DNA from: Roseivirga sp. UBA6061
Lineage (GTDB): Bacteria > Bacteroidota > Bacteroidia > Cytophagales > Cyclobacteriaceae
DNA: 12,574 bases
Assembly (NCBI GenBank): GCA_002427745.1
Contig: DIYF01000052.1
Location: forward strand, 9,799-22,372
Direction of reading: 5' to 3'
The notes below the pieces were generated by a model. The model ran no database searches and was not told the origin of the DNA. It was given only the letters and a program-made list of their open reading frames with translations. A program made the translations under genes and the position numbers. Positions 1 through 9,600 of the stretch are shown in pieces (positions within the stretch are counted from its first letter, which is position 1; each line of letters begins with the position of its first letter).

Positions 1-32
1 CCCTTTTTTAGTAATAGTCTTTTCTTTCGTTC

Positions 33-716
33 TTATTGACCTTTGGAATCAAGGTACTCCGCCAATTCTACAAGATCCTTTTCTCTACGTATTTTCACTT
101 TTTGCTTTTTGAAATAGGCCTTAAGTGAAGGGTCATTGTTAAATGCTTTCAGTACAGACTTATTGCTTGCCTTTACTTCGAGACTTTCGCCATTTCCTTT
201 AAGCAGGAAATACATCTCTTTCGTCTCAAATCTATGCGGCTGCACAATACCTCCATAACCACTATCCTGGCTTTCGTTGAGGAATGTCTGGATCACTTTC
301 ACCAGCTTCATGTTTTCTCCATCAGCCAGAACCAGCGAGTACTTGGACCTTTTCATTCCAGGTATCTTAATCTCGTTGGTAAACGTATAGCTTACTTTCT
401 TTCCTAATTTCTCATCAATAAACTCAATTGTAAACTTAGGGTAGATATTGTTATCAATAATCAATGTTTTCCCATCATTGAAGAGCTCCACCTCTTCCTG
501 ATAGGTATCGTATTTCAAAAATACGTTGTGAACTCTGCCGCTTTTGTCAACGATAGTGCCCGCCTTAAACTCTTCCAGAAAGTAGGGGCTTCCCTGTGTT
601 CCCTTATACTGTTCTATCTCAGAGATAGGCTTGTTCATGGTCCCAGACATATTCTCTATTTGTGCCTGCAGAGAGAAGCAACAAATGGTGAATGCAGCTA
701 GTAGTAACTTTTTCAT
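33..716 (-). CDS. Small secreted protein of unknown function
   Basis: A 227-residue protein beginning with ATG. A typical Sec signal peptide (two lysines, then a hydrophobic core) ends at about LQAQ, residues 16-19, so export to the periplasm or beyond is likely. There is no lipobox; the two cysteines (12, 13) lie within the signal peptide. The mature part has no motif I can tie to an enzyme. It contains a segment GSPYFLEEFKAGTIVD (about 42-57) followed by alternating beta-type strands, and a lysine/arginine-rich C-terminus (about 200-212). My impression is that this layout recurs in uncharacterised periplasmic proteins of Bacteroidota, but I cannot name the family. It starts 27 bases after the subtilase stop codon with no terminator between, so the two are probably one transcript. 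GAGAAG directly precedes the ATG and may act as a ribosome binding site. Being a real gene is well supported; its function is open. Confidence 0.85.
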   Translation of the reverse strand: MKKLLLAAFTICCFSLQAQIENMSGTMNKPISEIEQYKGTQGSPYFLEEFKAGTIVDKSGRVHNVFLKYDTYQEEVELFNDGKTLIIDNNIYPKFTIEFIDEKLGKKVSYTFTNEIKIPGMKRSKYSLVLADGENMKLVKVIQTFLNESQDSGYGGIVQPHRFETKEMYFLLKGNGESLEVKASNKSVLKAFNNDPSLKAYFKKQKVKIRREKDLVELAEYLDSKGQ

Positions 717-743
717 CTTCTCAGTTTTACTTTTTTAGTAGTT

Positions 744-3700
744 TTATTTTATAAGTACTTTTTTGTTCAACACAAATGCGTTTTCGAATACTAACTGAAC
801 TATATAAAGACCAGTTGGTTTTTCATCAACGCTGATTCTTTGAGAAAATTCTCTTTGACTTTTCTCTACTTTGGTATCTACACTCACGCTTCCGTTCAGA
901 TCGATCATAACGATCTGGATTTCTCCGTAGAAATCGTTGACCATATTTATATCCAGATAATCCTCTGAAGGATTAGGTGCTATCGTCACTTCTCTCTCGA
1001 GCTGCTCACGCACATCCGGCTCAATTGACGTCACCACAACTTGCAGTTCGTTTGATCTGATGTTACAGGTTTCGTCAAAAGTGGTTACAAAGTACGTACC
1101 TCCTACGCCTTGTGTATTATAAGTTCTGTTGGTTGCACCATCTATGCTTTCACCGTCCCTATACCATTGATAAGCGGTAGCAGCATCTCTACTGGCCAGG
1201 ACACCATTATTGTCTATTACCTCATTTCCAGCGGATAATGTATTCGCTATAATGGTCAGTTCCTGAGTGAAGGTCTTGGTATCGGAACCATCTGTTACAT
1301 CCAAAGTGACATCAACTGCGCCTTCCTGAGTAAACATATTGGTAGGATTCTGATCTGTGGATGTACTTCCGCCACCGAAGTTCCAACTCCAGCCTGAAAT
1401 GGCTCCCGAGCTAAGATCGGTGAATTGAGCAGTAGAGTTCACGCAACCAAACTCAAAACTAAAGTCTGAAAACAGAACGTTGTCACAACTCACTGTAGAC
1501 CAGCTATCTGCATTGGTAAGTGTACTATTTACACCAGCTGTCACAGATGCGCTTCCTGTAATGGATACTTTTGTAATGTTCAGGAAATCCAGACAGACCT
1601 TCCTGTGACCATTGATTTCTACAATTCCCGAATTCTCAGCTATGCCGGTAATGTTTATTACTTTCTCAGCCGTACCTGTGGCATTCAGATCATTTACAAT
1701 AGTGAGCATCTTTTCGGAATCAAATAACAAGCTTGCTCCAGGCTCCAGGCTAATATCATTCACACTTACGTCTTCCATCAAAGACAGTGAACCTGCGTCA
1801 GGGATACTAATATTAGCGAAACTGTTACCTGTGCCGTTGATGCTCGCCACACCGGGAACCTGCAACTGACCAGAGATATTCATACCCACAGAGGTCCATT
1901 GTGTGTTGGACCCTGAAAGGATAAATGAGGCTCCATTGTCATTAAAAGTGAGGTTCTCACCGCTTAGGTCAAATGCTCCGGTAACTTCAACTTCAGAGCC
2001 AACAAAGGACATAGACGCAATGCCATTTCCTGTATGGGTGAGGCTACCTACCGTAAGTTTTGAGTCATCAGCTATAAAACCACCAGATGTCACCTCAACT
2101 GAATTGACGTTAAAGTCGCCCACCAGAGACCAGTCTGTATTACCAGATTCAATCACAAAATCGACATTGGAAAGATCAGCTCCGTTGCTGACAATTCTTG
2201 ATGCTTCTGAAGCTCCGTCCTTAAAAATGAATTTACCTGAAGGAACCGTTGTATTAGCATTAGCGAAGATGAGATCTCCCGTTACCGTAACGTCAAAGCT
2301 TTGCAGATCAAGTGTGGCGGTCTCAGAAGCCATCCAGGTAAGTGAGTTTATATCAACATTGGCCGGAATGGACACATTAATGCTGTTATCTGTACTGAAA
2401 GAGTTCTCATCGAAAACAACATCTGAAGAAGCATCAGGTACTGCATTGGCTGACTCACCACCACTGGAGAGTGACCAGTTGGCTCCATCATTCCAGTTGC
2501 CCCCTTCTGCACCTACCCAATAGTATCTGTCTGTAGCGTTATCAGGAGTGTAAGTCAGCACCAATGAAAAATGCTGTGAGCCTCCTTCGAGATTTCCTTT
2601 ATGATTAATTCTCAGTGTAAGAGGTTCACCATCTGCCGAGCTGATCACTACCTGCTCTGCGTTATCTCTGAAATTATCCCCGGTGCTTGCAGCACCTCCG
2701 GGCACTGCCGGATTTAATATCCAGGGCATAAAATCCTCTGAAGCACTGCTAATCCGCATATCCAGGTCATTTACTAACATCAAATCCTCAGGATCAAGGG
2801 AAGGTGATGGTGGTGTTCCAGACGGATCAGTCCAAACGATAGTAGCCTTCACTTCTGTACCGGGTGCAGGGTCGATAGCAACCTCATATGTCTGCCCGTC
2901 AGTAAGGGTAAGCTCTCTTATAACCTTATTCACATTATTCTGTTCGATAAGCATTCGGCCGGCTCCTTCTGCATTTAATACTCCCCAACCGAATACATAA
3001 TCAGGGCCATCGGTACCAGCCTCATTTGCCGTCTGGAAAATCAAGGATTTCAGCGTAGCCGATCTCATATAATTACCGCCATTCAATCTACTATGGAGCT
3101 CCTGCAACAAGAGAAGAGAGCCTGTCACATTAGGCGCTGACATAGAGGTGCCTTGCTGATTACCATAAGCATCATCCGCACTTGAAAATGCAGAATTAAC
3201 AGCTACTCCTGCACCTACAATATCCGGCTTGATTCTGCCATCATCGGTAGGACCCCAACCACTGAAGCTACTCATTTGCACATTTTCGGGAGTAGTATAG
3301 CCTCCATTCAGCTTTTGTATTGCCCCTACAGTTATGATATTCTTGGCCGTACCATATGTAGAAATAATATCATAAGGACCATCAGCGGGATGACTTCCGT
3401 CACCAGAGTCTCCACGGTCATTACCGGCAGATTTTACAATAGTGTAATAAGGTGCAGCAAAAGCCAGGTCATCCCATTGCTTCGCCCGGGTAGTATAGAA
3501 GCCAAACCTCCAGTCTTCATCGTTACTGATATTGGGATCTCCATTCCAGGTTCCCTGACGCCAACCTGTAACAGTGCCGTAAGAGTGGTTTGACATGATC
3601 AGATTTCCTGTAGCCGTGGTGGCTACTGCCGTCATTTCGGTGAGATCGTTATTAAAGCCGTAGGAAATACCAATGGCTTCAGAAGCCATACCTTTGGCAT

Positions 3701-4187
3701 TCTCATTTATTCCTGTTGCCAGAATAGTTCCCATTACATGCGTAGCATGATTACTCACACCAAACTCATTTCCGTCACCGGTCAGGATACGACCATTATA
3801 CTCGACATGGGTATCTCTGGCATAGCCTCCATCCCACACCCCGACTTTCATATCTTTTCCTGTGAGGTTTACCCCCAAAGAGCCCCCCATTCTTAGCTGG
3901 TCGGTACCTACGGTTTCTGCTGCACCTTTATTATAAGGTGCATCATAGCTTGGATGGCCATTGACAACATCATAAAGTAAAGCAACACTTCCGTCTTCCA
4001 GATTAATGACGCGCTTGGCATCTTTATTTGCGAGCAGGTACTGCTCGATTCGTGCTTTTCTGGCTTCTTCAGATTGTATCTGAGATTTTTTCAGTTCTTC
4101 AATGCGTTGTAGCCTTGCTTCTTCGGTTGTTTGCCCTACCGCGATAGTAGCTATCAACAGACAGGCCAGTGTGATCAAATTCCTCAT
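744..4187 (-). CDS. Secreted S8 (subtilisin, KP-43-like) serine protease with PKD and T9SS sorting domains
   Basis: An 1147-residue extracellular endopeptidase. Residues 1-19 are a signal peptide (ends AVGQ). Residues 20-60 form a charged helix. The subtilase domain (about 100-415) has a complete triad: Asp119 in VWDGG, His147 in NHATHVMG and Ser348 in GTSMSAP, with the oxyanion Asn255 in SAGND. The triad contexts and the following beta-sandwich with VWTDPSG and LVNDLDM (about 425-550) resemble KP-43-type subtilases. Residues 553-575 carry a YWVG...GNWNDGANW motif that opens a long Ser/Thr/Asn/Gly-rich, beta-strand-rich region to about 898. A PKD domain (about 905-981, core SGWSWNFG), an Ig-like domain (about 986-1053) and a T9SS type A sorting domain (1067-1147, IAPNPSEDYLDI and a final KKVLIK) follow. 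The sorting domain predicts transport by the Por system and cleavage at the surface. No I9 propeptide domain is recognisable. The ATG start is fixed by the signal peptide. The gene follows a terminator and probably has its own promoter. Confidence 0.95.
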   Translation of the reverse strand: MRNLITLACLLIATIAVGQTTEEARLQRIEELKKSQIQSEEARKARIEQYLLANKDAKRVINLEDGSVALLYDVVNGHPSYDAPYNKGAAETVGTDQLRMGGSLGVNLTGKDMKVGVWDGGYARDTHVEYNGRILTGDGNEFGVSNHATHVMGTILATGINENAKGMASEAIGISYGFNNDLTEMTAVATTATGNLIMSNHSYGTVTGWRQGTWNGDPNISNDEDWRFGFYTTRAKQWDDLAFAAPYYTIVKSAGNDRGDSGDGSHPADGPYDIISTYGTAKNIITVGAIQKLNGGYTTPENVQMSSFSGWGPTDDGRIKPDIVGAGVAVNSAFSSADDAYGNQQGTSMSAPNVTGSLLLLQELHSRLNGGNYMRSATLKSLIFQTANEAGTDGPDYVFGWGVLNAEGAGRMLIEQNNVNKVIRELTLTDGQTYEVAIDPAPGTEVKATIVWTDPSGTPPSPSLDPEDLMLVNDLDMRISSASEDFMPWILNPAVPGGAASTGDNFRDNAEQVVISSADGEPLTLRINHKGNLEGGSQHFSLVLTYTPDNATDRYYWVGAEGGNWNDGANWSLSSGGESANAVPDASSDVVFDENSFSTDNSINVSIPANVDINSLTWMASETATLDLQSFDVTVTGDLIFANANTTVPSGKFIFKDGASEASRIVSNGADLSNVDFVIESGNTDWSLVGDFNVNSVEVTSGGFIADDSKLTVGSLTHTGNGIASMSFVGSEVEVTGAFDLSGENLTFNDNGASFILSGSNTQWTSVGMNISGQLQVPGVASINGTGNSFANISIPDAGSLSLMEDVSVNDISLEPGASLLFDSEKMLTIVNDLNATGTAEKVINITGIAENSGIVEINGHRKVCLDFLNITKVSITGSASVTAGVNSTLTNADSWSTVSCDNVLFSDFSFEFGCVNSTAQFTDLSSGAISGWSWNFGGGSTSTDQNPTNMFTQEGAVDVTLDVTDGSDTKTFTQELTIIANTLSAGNEVIDNNGVLASRDAATAYQWYRDGESIDGATNRTYNTQGVGGTYFVTTFDETCNIRSNELQVVVTSIEPDVREQLEREVTIAPNPSEDYLDINMVNDFYGEIQIVMIDLNGSVSVDTKVEKSQREFSQRISVDEKPTGLYIVQLVFENAFVLNKKVLIK

Positions 4188-4223
4188 AGTAATATAGTCT
4201 TATCTTAAAACTGCCAAATTCTC

Positions 4224-4236
4224 AGATGTTACATCT
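4224..4236. promoter_or_regulatory. 13-bp palindrome in the subtilase upstream region, possible operator
   Basis: AGATGT T ACATCT is a perfect inverted repeat of 6-bp arms around one central base, 37 bases upstream of the subtilase ATG and past the preceding terminator. With a single-base centre it cannot fold as a hairpin, so if functional it would be a DNA-binding site for a dimeric regulator. A poor -7-like sequence, AGAATTTG (4214-4221 on the minus strand), lies just downstream; it keeps only the TTTG half of the consensus. No regulator gene is present to pair with it. A chance palindrome cannot be excluded in this AT-rich spacer. Confidence 0.3.
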
Positions 4237-4283
4237 TTTTAATCAGTTTATAAGTTAACTCTAAATTTAAGCAGAGCGCATAA

Positions 4284-4312
4284 AAAAACCTCCGACAATG
4301 TCGGAGGTTTTT
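4284..4312 (-). terminator. Rho-independent terminator of the SusCD-lipoprotein unit
   Basis: CCTCCGAC (4289-4296) and GTCGGAGG (4300-4307) form a perfect 8-bp GC-rich stem with a 3-base loop (AAT). A tract of A on one side (4282-4288) and T on the other (4308-4312) extends it, so it reads as a terminator in both directions. On the minus strand the stem is followed by a run of seven T. It lies 24 bases past the stop codon of the lipoprotein gene and about 97 bases before the subtilase start, so it should separate the two transcription units. No plus-strand gene uses it in this window. Confidence 0.93.
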
Positions 4313-4336
4313 CATATATAATAAGATTCTAAATTC

Positions 4337-5173
4337 CTATTGTGGAGTCAGAGTTACTGTACCAGTATCTCCCCAAGTATTGCTCCAGTTCAGTGTAATT
4401 ACACCTGTAGCAGCTACTCTTGTTCCAGTTACAGTGAATGGATCACCGAATCTGTCAGTATCACCCAGATCAGTCAGTGCATCACACACATCCTGAAGTC
4501 TGCCTGTTACCGGAGTACCGTCACCATAAACCTGAGCATACATACCGAAAGACAGGTCACTTACATCGTACACACCATCGGTAGCAGTTGCAGTGAAAGT
4601 CACAGTAGAGTTGATAGGGCCATAGGCACCGGCAGCTCCACCAGATCCATCACCACGGTCGCCTGAAGCAACAGTTGTGAAAGTTCCGGCAATATCAGAG
4701 ATACAAGTAATCTGGATTGTATGTACAGCCTGACCGAAACCGCTTCCGATTTCAACATCAGCAGATACAATTCTGATATCCAAAGTTAATTGCTCACCAG
4801 CATTGATACCGTCATCGATAATATCGATTGGCAGTGTAGCAATGTTCTGTCCCGCAGGGATAGTAAGACTTGTAGAGTTTACAACGTAGTGTACATTCTC
4901 AATAGCAGAAGAGCTAGCTCCTACTACTTCGAAAGTAATGTTCACTGGTGTATCCAATGGTCTGGAAGCCAGGTTCACCTGAAAACCACTAGGTACGTTC
5001 ACTCCGTCATTTACTCTAAGGTATGTGTAGGTTTCCCCACCACTTGCTGTAGTAGCAGCGTCTAACTCTACGAAAGATAAGCTCCACAGAGTGTCTGAGC
5101 CAGGCTCATCGCATGCTACGAAAGCAAAAACGAACCCAAGCAATAGATATATAAATTTATTCTTTTTCATCAT
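4337..5173 (-). CDS. Outer-membrane lipoprotein of the SusCD unit, Calx-beta-like N-terminal part
   Basis: A 278-residue lipoprotein, third gene of the SusC-SusD unit. Residues 1-21 are a lipoprotein signal with lipobox FVAC and Cys21 as the lipidated residue. The following Asp-Glu, with another Asp at 27, fits the acidic export signal that sends Bacteroidota lipoproteins to the cell surface. Residues about 45-155 look like a Calx-beta-type sandwich: NVHYVVNSTSLTIPAG, then ATLPIDIIDDG and EQLTLDIRI. Residues 158-278 form a second domain with a Gly/Ser-rich loop (170-184), LSFGMYAQVYG (207-217), Cys230, and WSNTWGDTGTVTLT at the end; I know no name for it. Cys157 and Cys230 could pair. The gene starts 15 bases after the SusD stop, with AAAAGAAGA upstream; the second ATG (5170) is an equally possible start. 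The position matches SusE/SusF-type accessory binding lipoproteins, but I see no sequence match to them. A role in binding the same ligand as SusD is inference. Confidence 0.85.
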   Translation of the reverse strand: MMKKNKFIYLLLGFVFAFVACDEPGSDTLWSLSFVELDAATTASGGETYTYLRVNDGVNVPSGFQVNLASRPLDTPVNITFEVVGASSSAIENVHYVVNSTSLTIPAGQNIATLPIDIIDDGINAGEQLTLDIRIVSADVEIGSGFGQAVHTIQITCISDIAGTFTTVASGDRGDGSGGAAGAYGPINSTVTFTATATDGVYDVSDLSFGMYAQVYGDGTPVTGRLQDVCDALTDLGDTDRFGDPFTVTGTRVAATGVITLNWSNTWGDTGTVTLTPQ

Positions 5174-5188
5174 TAGTCTTCTTTTCGA

Positions 5189-6619
5189 TTAATAACCTGG
5201 GTTTTGCTGCAAGTTGGTATTGTTAGCCAAAGCACCATCAGGTATGTTAGCCAAAATTCTGAAATCAGCATATGGAAGTGCATTTCCTCCTTGAGCCGCA
5301 GCCTTAGGAACATCCAGACCAAGTCTCTTCAGGTCGAACCAACGCTGACCTTCCAATACGAACTCTTTTCTCCTTTCATCAAGGATCAGTGTAGTCAAAG
5401 CACCACCAGTAGCAGTAGAAGCAGTCAGTCCACGATTAGTTCTCAGCATGTTCACGTGCGCCAGACCAGCAGCATCGTTACCAGAACGAGCTCTGCCTTC
5501 TGCAGCGATCAACAATACTTCAGAGTATCTCATGATTGGAATGTGCTCACGGAAACCGCCAAGCTCACCGTTCCACTTTCTGCCTTCCCACTGATCAGGA
5601 CCAGTTGGGTTAACCCAAAGATCTCTTCTGATGTCACCAGCCTCGTAAGAAGCCAACAGCTCAACAGAAGCTCTCAACACACCTTGTGCAGAGTTCAATC
5701 CTCTTGAAGGGTCGTTGGTATTGGTAATAGTAGCCAGTGAGTTGTTTACACCAGTTACCGTACCCCAGTCAAGGCTGGAAATGTTCAGAGAGAAGATAGC
5801 CTCAGGATGCTGAGCAGTTGCCCAAGAAGCCAGGTGGCCAGCGGCATCAGTCAATACAGCACCAGTTTCAGCCATTACTTCTTCTGCCAGTTGAGCAGCA
5901 GTAGCGTAACTTCCTTCGTACAGGTTCACCCTTGCCAGGAATGCCTTAGCAGCAGTTCTTGAAGGCAGGTATGGAGACCCTGAAGCAGCACCTTCTGCAG
6001 GTAACAGGTTAATCGCGTCCTGTAAATCAGACTTGATCAAGGTATATACCTCAACGTTCGTGTTTCTTGGCCACTCTTCGATGTTTGAAGTACCGAAAAC
6101 AGCATTAGGAACAATGGCAGCAGCCAGGTTAAAACCGCTTACTTCCTGACCAGGCTCATATCCGTAGACACGGGCAAGATCGAAGTAGGCAAGGGCTCTT
6201 GCAAATTTAGCTTGTCCTTCCAAAAGCTGAGCTCTTGCAGGATCTTCGCTAGCCAAATCAGGCAAAACTTCCAGTGCAATGTTCTCATCATTGATTACCT
6301 GATAAGCAGCACCGTAGATGTTATAAGTAGTTCTGGCAGCATTTACCAGCTGACCTACATAACGACCCGTGTTGTTCAACAGATCCACGTTGTCAGCCAA
6401 AGCGTCACCGTTGAGCATAAAGTTCTGTCCGTACCAGCCAAAGTTGCTGTGGAACCTGTGGTAACCACGTGCTACGTGACCAGCCACACCATTCAAGTCG
6501 CCAAGGGCGATATCCTGGGTTAATCTATCTTCTGGTTTTGGTTCCAGAAATTCCAAATCTTCACACGCTGTAAATCCTAGAAACGCGATCAGTATATATA
6601 TAGAAAATACTTTTTTCAT
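5189..6619 (-). CDS. SusD/RagB-like outer-membrane binding lipoprotein
   Basis: A 476-residue surface lipoprotein that forms the lid of a SusC-type transporter and helps capture the ligand. The signal peptide ends in lipobox FTAC, and the lipidated Cys is followed by Glu-Asp, a surface export signature. The helical SusD core is recognisable from the LEPKPEDRLT start, the TPR-like helices around GQAKFARALAYFDLARVYG, and the C-terminal signature DERRKEFVLEGQRWFDLKR (about 414-432). The last residues, NLQQNPGY, are the usual SusD ending. I place the start at ATG 6619 (MKKVFS). An in-frame TTG three codons earlier (6628) gives the longer reading MRVMKK but is less likely. GAGAG lies 3 bases before the ATG. 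The gene begins 12 bases after the SusC stop, so both are co-transcribed. The ligand cannot be told from the sequence. Confidence 0.95.
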   Translation of the reverse strand: MKKVFSIYILIAFLGFTACEDLEFLEPKPEDRLTQDIALGDLNGVAGHVARGYHRFHSNFGWYGQNFMLNGDALADNVDLLNNTGRYVGQLVNAARTTYNIYGAAYQVINDENIALEVLPDLASEDPARAQLLEGQAKFARALAYFDLARVYGYEPGQEVSGFNLAAAIVPNAVFGTSNIEEWPRNTNVEVYTLIKSDLQDAINLLPAEGAASGSPYLPSRTAAKAFLARVNLYEGSYATAAQLAEEVMAETGAVLTDAAGHLASWATAQHPEAIFSLNISSLDWGTVTGVNNSLATITNTNDPSRGLNSAQGVLRASVELLASYEAGDIRRDLWVNPTGPDQWEGRKWNGELGGFREHIPIMRYSEVLLIAAEGRARSGNDAAGLAHVNMLRTNRGLTASTATGGALTTLILDERRKEFVLEGQRWFDLKRLGLDVPKAAAQGGNALPYADFRILANIPDGALANNTNLQQNPGY

Positions 6620-6631
6620 AACTCTCAATAA

Positions 6632-9600
6632 TTAGAAGTTGATTGAAATACCACCTGTGTACTGTTTTCCAACTGGGAATACAGCGAAGTTAGATCCACC
6701 AACATCATTGTTTCTAGCAGTTACCTCAGGATCAACACCGTCATACTTAGTAATAGTGATCAGGTTGATCGCCTGTACAAATACGCTCACGTTTGAAAGT
6801 CCGATTCTTGAAACGAATTCAGATGGCAAGTTGTATGTCAAGCCAATGTTCTTAAGTCTGGCATAAGAACCATCAGAGAACTGACGAGTACCGTTGATAC
6901 CTGGGAACTCAGCTCCGAAACCTCTCTGAACACCACCCTGGAATGGACGACCGATTGGAGTCACATCTCCTGGGTTTCTCCAGTACTGAAGGTTTCTAAC
7001 TCTCTGGTTGTTTTGGTTGTTACCAAACTCATCCAGGTTGAAAAGGTCACCATTTCTTACTTCGTTACCACCCTGGAACTGAATGAATACATCCAAAGTG
7101 AAGTTCTTGTAAGTGAAAGTGTTGTTCAATCCACCGAAGTAATCAGCGATAGGAGAACCGGTTACATAACCATCGCCTACACCTAAGTTACCGTAAGTGA
7201 GTGAACCATCTTCCAGACGGTACATTTCTCTACCGTTAGCAGGGTTAATACCTACATACTCTACACCCCAGTTGAATGCAACCGGCTGACCTACAGTCAG
7301 GTTACCAGGACCTAAGGTTTCAACACCACCTGGCAGTTCGAGTACTTCGTTGTTCTGGAAAGTAATGTTAAAGTTACTTTGCCATTTGAAATCACCGGCA
7401 TCGATGTTAGTAGACTGAATCTCCAGCTCGATACCTTCAGATCTTACAGTACCAACGTTAGAGATGATACCTCCGAAGCTTGATTCGATTGGCAGCGGTG
7501 TGTTGAACAGCTGATCTCCAGTGTCATTTCTAAAGAAATCCAATGAACCAGAAATTCTGTTTTCCAGAATAGCGTAGTCAATACCAATATTGTACTGCTC
7601 AGAACGCTCCCAAGTCAACTGGTCGTTAGCAAGGTTGATAACCTGACCAGGAGTTCCTGCATACTGTGCAGCAGTACCGAATGAAGGTACAGCCTGGAAG
7701 TTACCGATACCGTTAGAGTTACCGAGTACACCGTAACTTACTCTCAGTTTAAGATCGTTGAAGATGTTCTGTGAACTCATGAAATCCTCTTCGATAGGTC
7801 TCCAGGAAGCACCGAAAGAATAGAAAGTACCTACTCTGTTCTGAGCACCGAATCTTGAACTACCATCTCTACGAACAGTCGCGTTGAAGTAGTACTTGCT
7901 CTTGTAGTTATAGTTACCTCTCAGGAACATACCTGCTCTGGTGAAGTAAGTCTTAGTACCCACAGGAGAACCGAAGTAATTAGTAGCCTGGCTCAACAGT
8001 CTGAAGAACTGGTTAGAGAAACCTCTTACTGTTACTGTGTGACGACTGAAGTTAGAACGGAAGAACTCAGCACCAACAATCGCAGAAACATTGTGATCTC
8101 CGAAGCTCTTGTTAAAGTTCAAAGTAGCATTCGTGTTCCAGTTCAGAGAAGTTCTGTAATCTTCAAAAACCTGACCACCTGTTGCGGCAAATACCGGAAT
8201 CAAGGCTGGTCTTTCGTTGATCGCTTTTGTATCAGCCCAATCTAAACCACCCAATACATTGAATGTGAACGCTGGAGAGATTTTGTACTGCAAAGATAAA
8301 CTTGACTGTACCTGACCTACAAAGTTCTCTCTTCTTTCAAGGTTTACACCTTCAAGAATATTGTAACCGAAAAGGTGAGAACCCGGAGCCTGAACAGGAT
8401 AAGGGTTGTATGCACCAGTCTCAGGATCAATAGCAGGCGAGTTTGGCTGAGAAGTAAATGCCGCCTGGAAAGGACCATTTACGAAGTTACCATTGGCAAT
8501 AGAACCAAATTGGTTTTGTCTGGAAACACCCAGGTTAGCAGTAACAGTCAACTTATCAGTAGCCTGATGCTGAACATTCACTCTCATTGACTGACGCTCC
8601 CAGCTTGAAGCAATGATGAAAGACTCCTGCAGTTCCTGACCTAATGAAAGGTAGAACTGAGTCTTTTCGCTACCACCGCTCAAACGTGCGTTAGCAGAAT
8701 ACAATGAACCAGTCTGGAACATTGCATCAGCCCAGTCATAGTTATTCAGAGTAGAAGGATCATTTGGGTTACCAAATCTTGCATGAGCCTGAGCAGCAGT
8801 CAGACCTGCATTTACGTATGCTACTTCTTTGATCTCAGCGAACTGCTGAGCGTTCATCATATCGTAAAGTCCGATAGGCTCAACAAAACCACCCTGGAAA
8901 GAAACGTCCAGACGAGTGCTGTTTGCTGTACCTTTTTTAGTAGTGATAATTACAACACCATTAGAAGCCTGAGCACCGTAGATAGCGGCAGCAGCAGCAT
9001 CTTTCAGTACCTCAATTGTAGCGATATCCTCAGGGTTCAAACCAGCCAGGGCGTTGTTAGAAGCCTGACCCGCAACACCACCAGAAAGCACCTGAACACC
9101 ATCTACAATGTAGAGAGGTGTATTGTTGGCAAGTGAGTTAATACCACGAATTCTTAAGTTAAGCGATCCACCTGGCTGACCAGAAGATGCCTGAATCTGA
9201 ACACCGGCAATTCTACCTTGTACAGCTCTATCGAAAGACTGCATTGGCAGGTTTTCGATTTCATCGGCTCTTACCTGAGAAATAGCACCAGTAATGTCAC
9301 GCTTTTTCTCAACACCGTAACCTGTTACAACAACTTCACCCAAAGACTGAGCGTCAGGAGCAAGTTGTACGTTGATAATAGATTGGTTCTGGACATCGAT
9401 TTCCTGAGTAACATAACCCAGGTAACGGAAAACCAGAATACCACCACTTTGTGGTACTGTCAGCCGATAATTACCATCAGCATCAGTAGGAGTACCTGTG
9501 GTAGTCCCTTTCAAAAGAACAGTCACCTGAGGCAACGGTAAGCCATCATCGGCCCCCGTAACACGTCCGGTTACTGTCCTGTCTTGAGCCCATGCTGATA

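Noticed and set aside
10..23. Resemblance of AGTAATAGTCTT at the left edge to AGTAATATAGTCTT just upstream of the subtilase start
   Set aside because: Short, AT-rich and not identical; only one copy is a leader of a known gene here, so I cannot separate it from chance.
1903..2523. A 206-codon open frame on the plus strand opposite the subtilase gene
   Set aside because: It lies wholly within the well-supported protease gene, is rich in Ser/Pro/Thr as expected for the complement of its codons, and has no signal, domain or promoter.
5204..9541. Several plus-strand open frames of 68-167 codons opposite the SusD and SusC genes
   Set aside because: They are complementary-frame artefacts of the strong codon bias in these genes; their translations are low-complexity (Ser/Thr/Arg-rich) and show no protein family.
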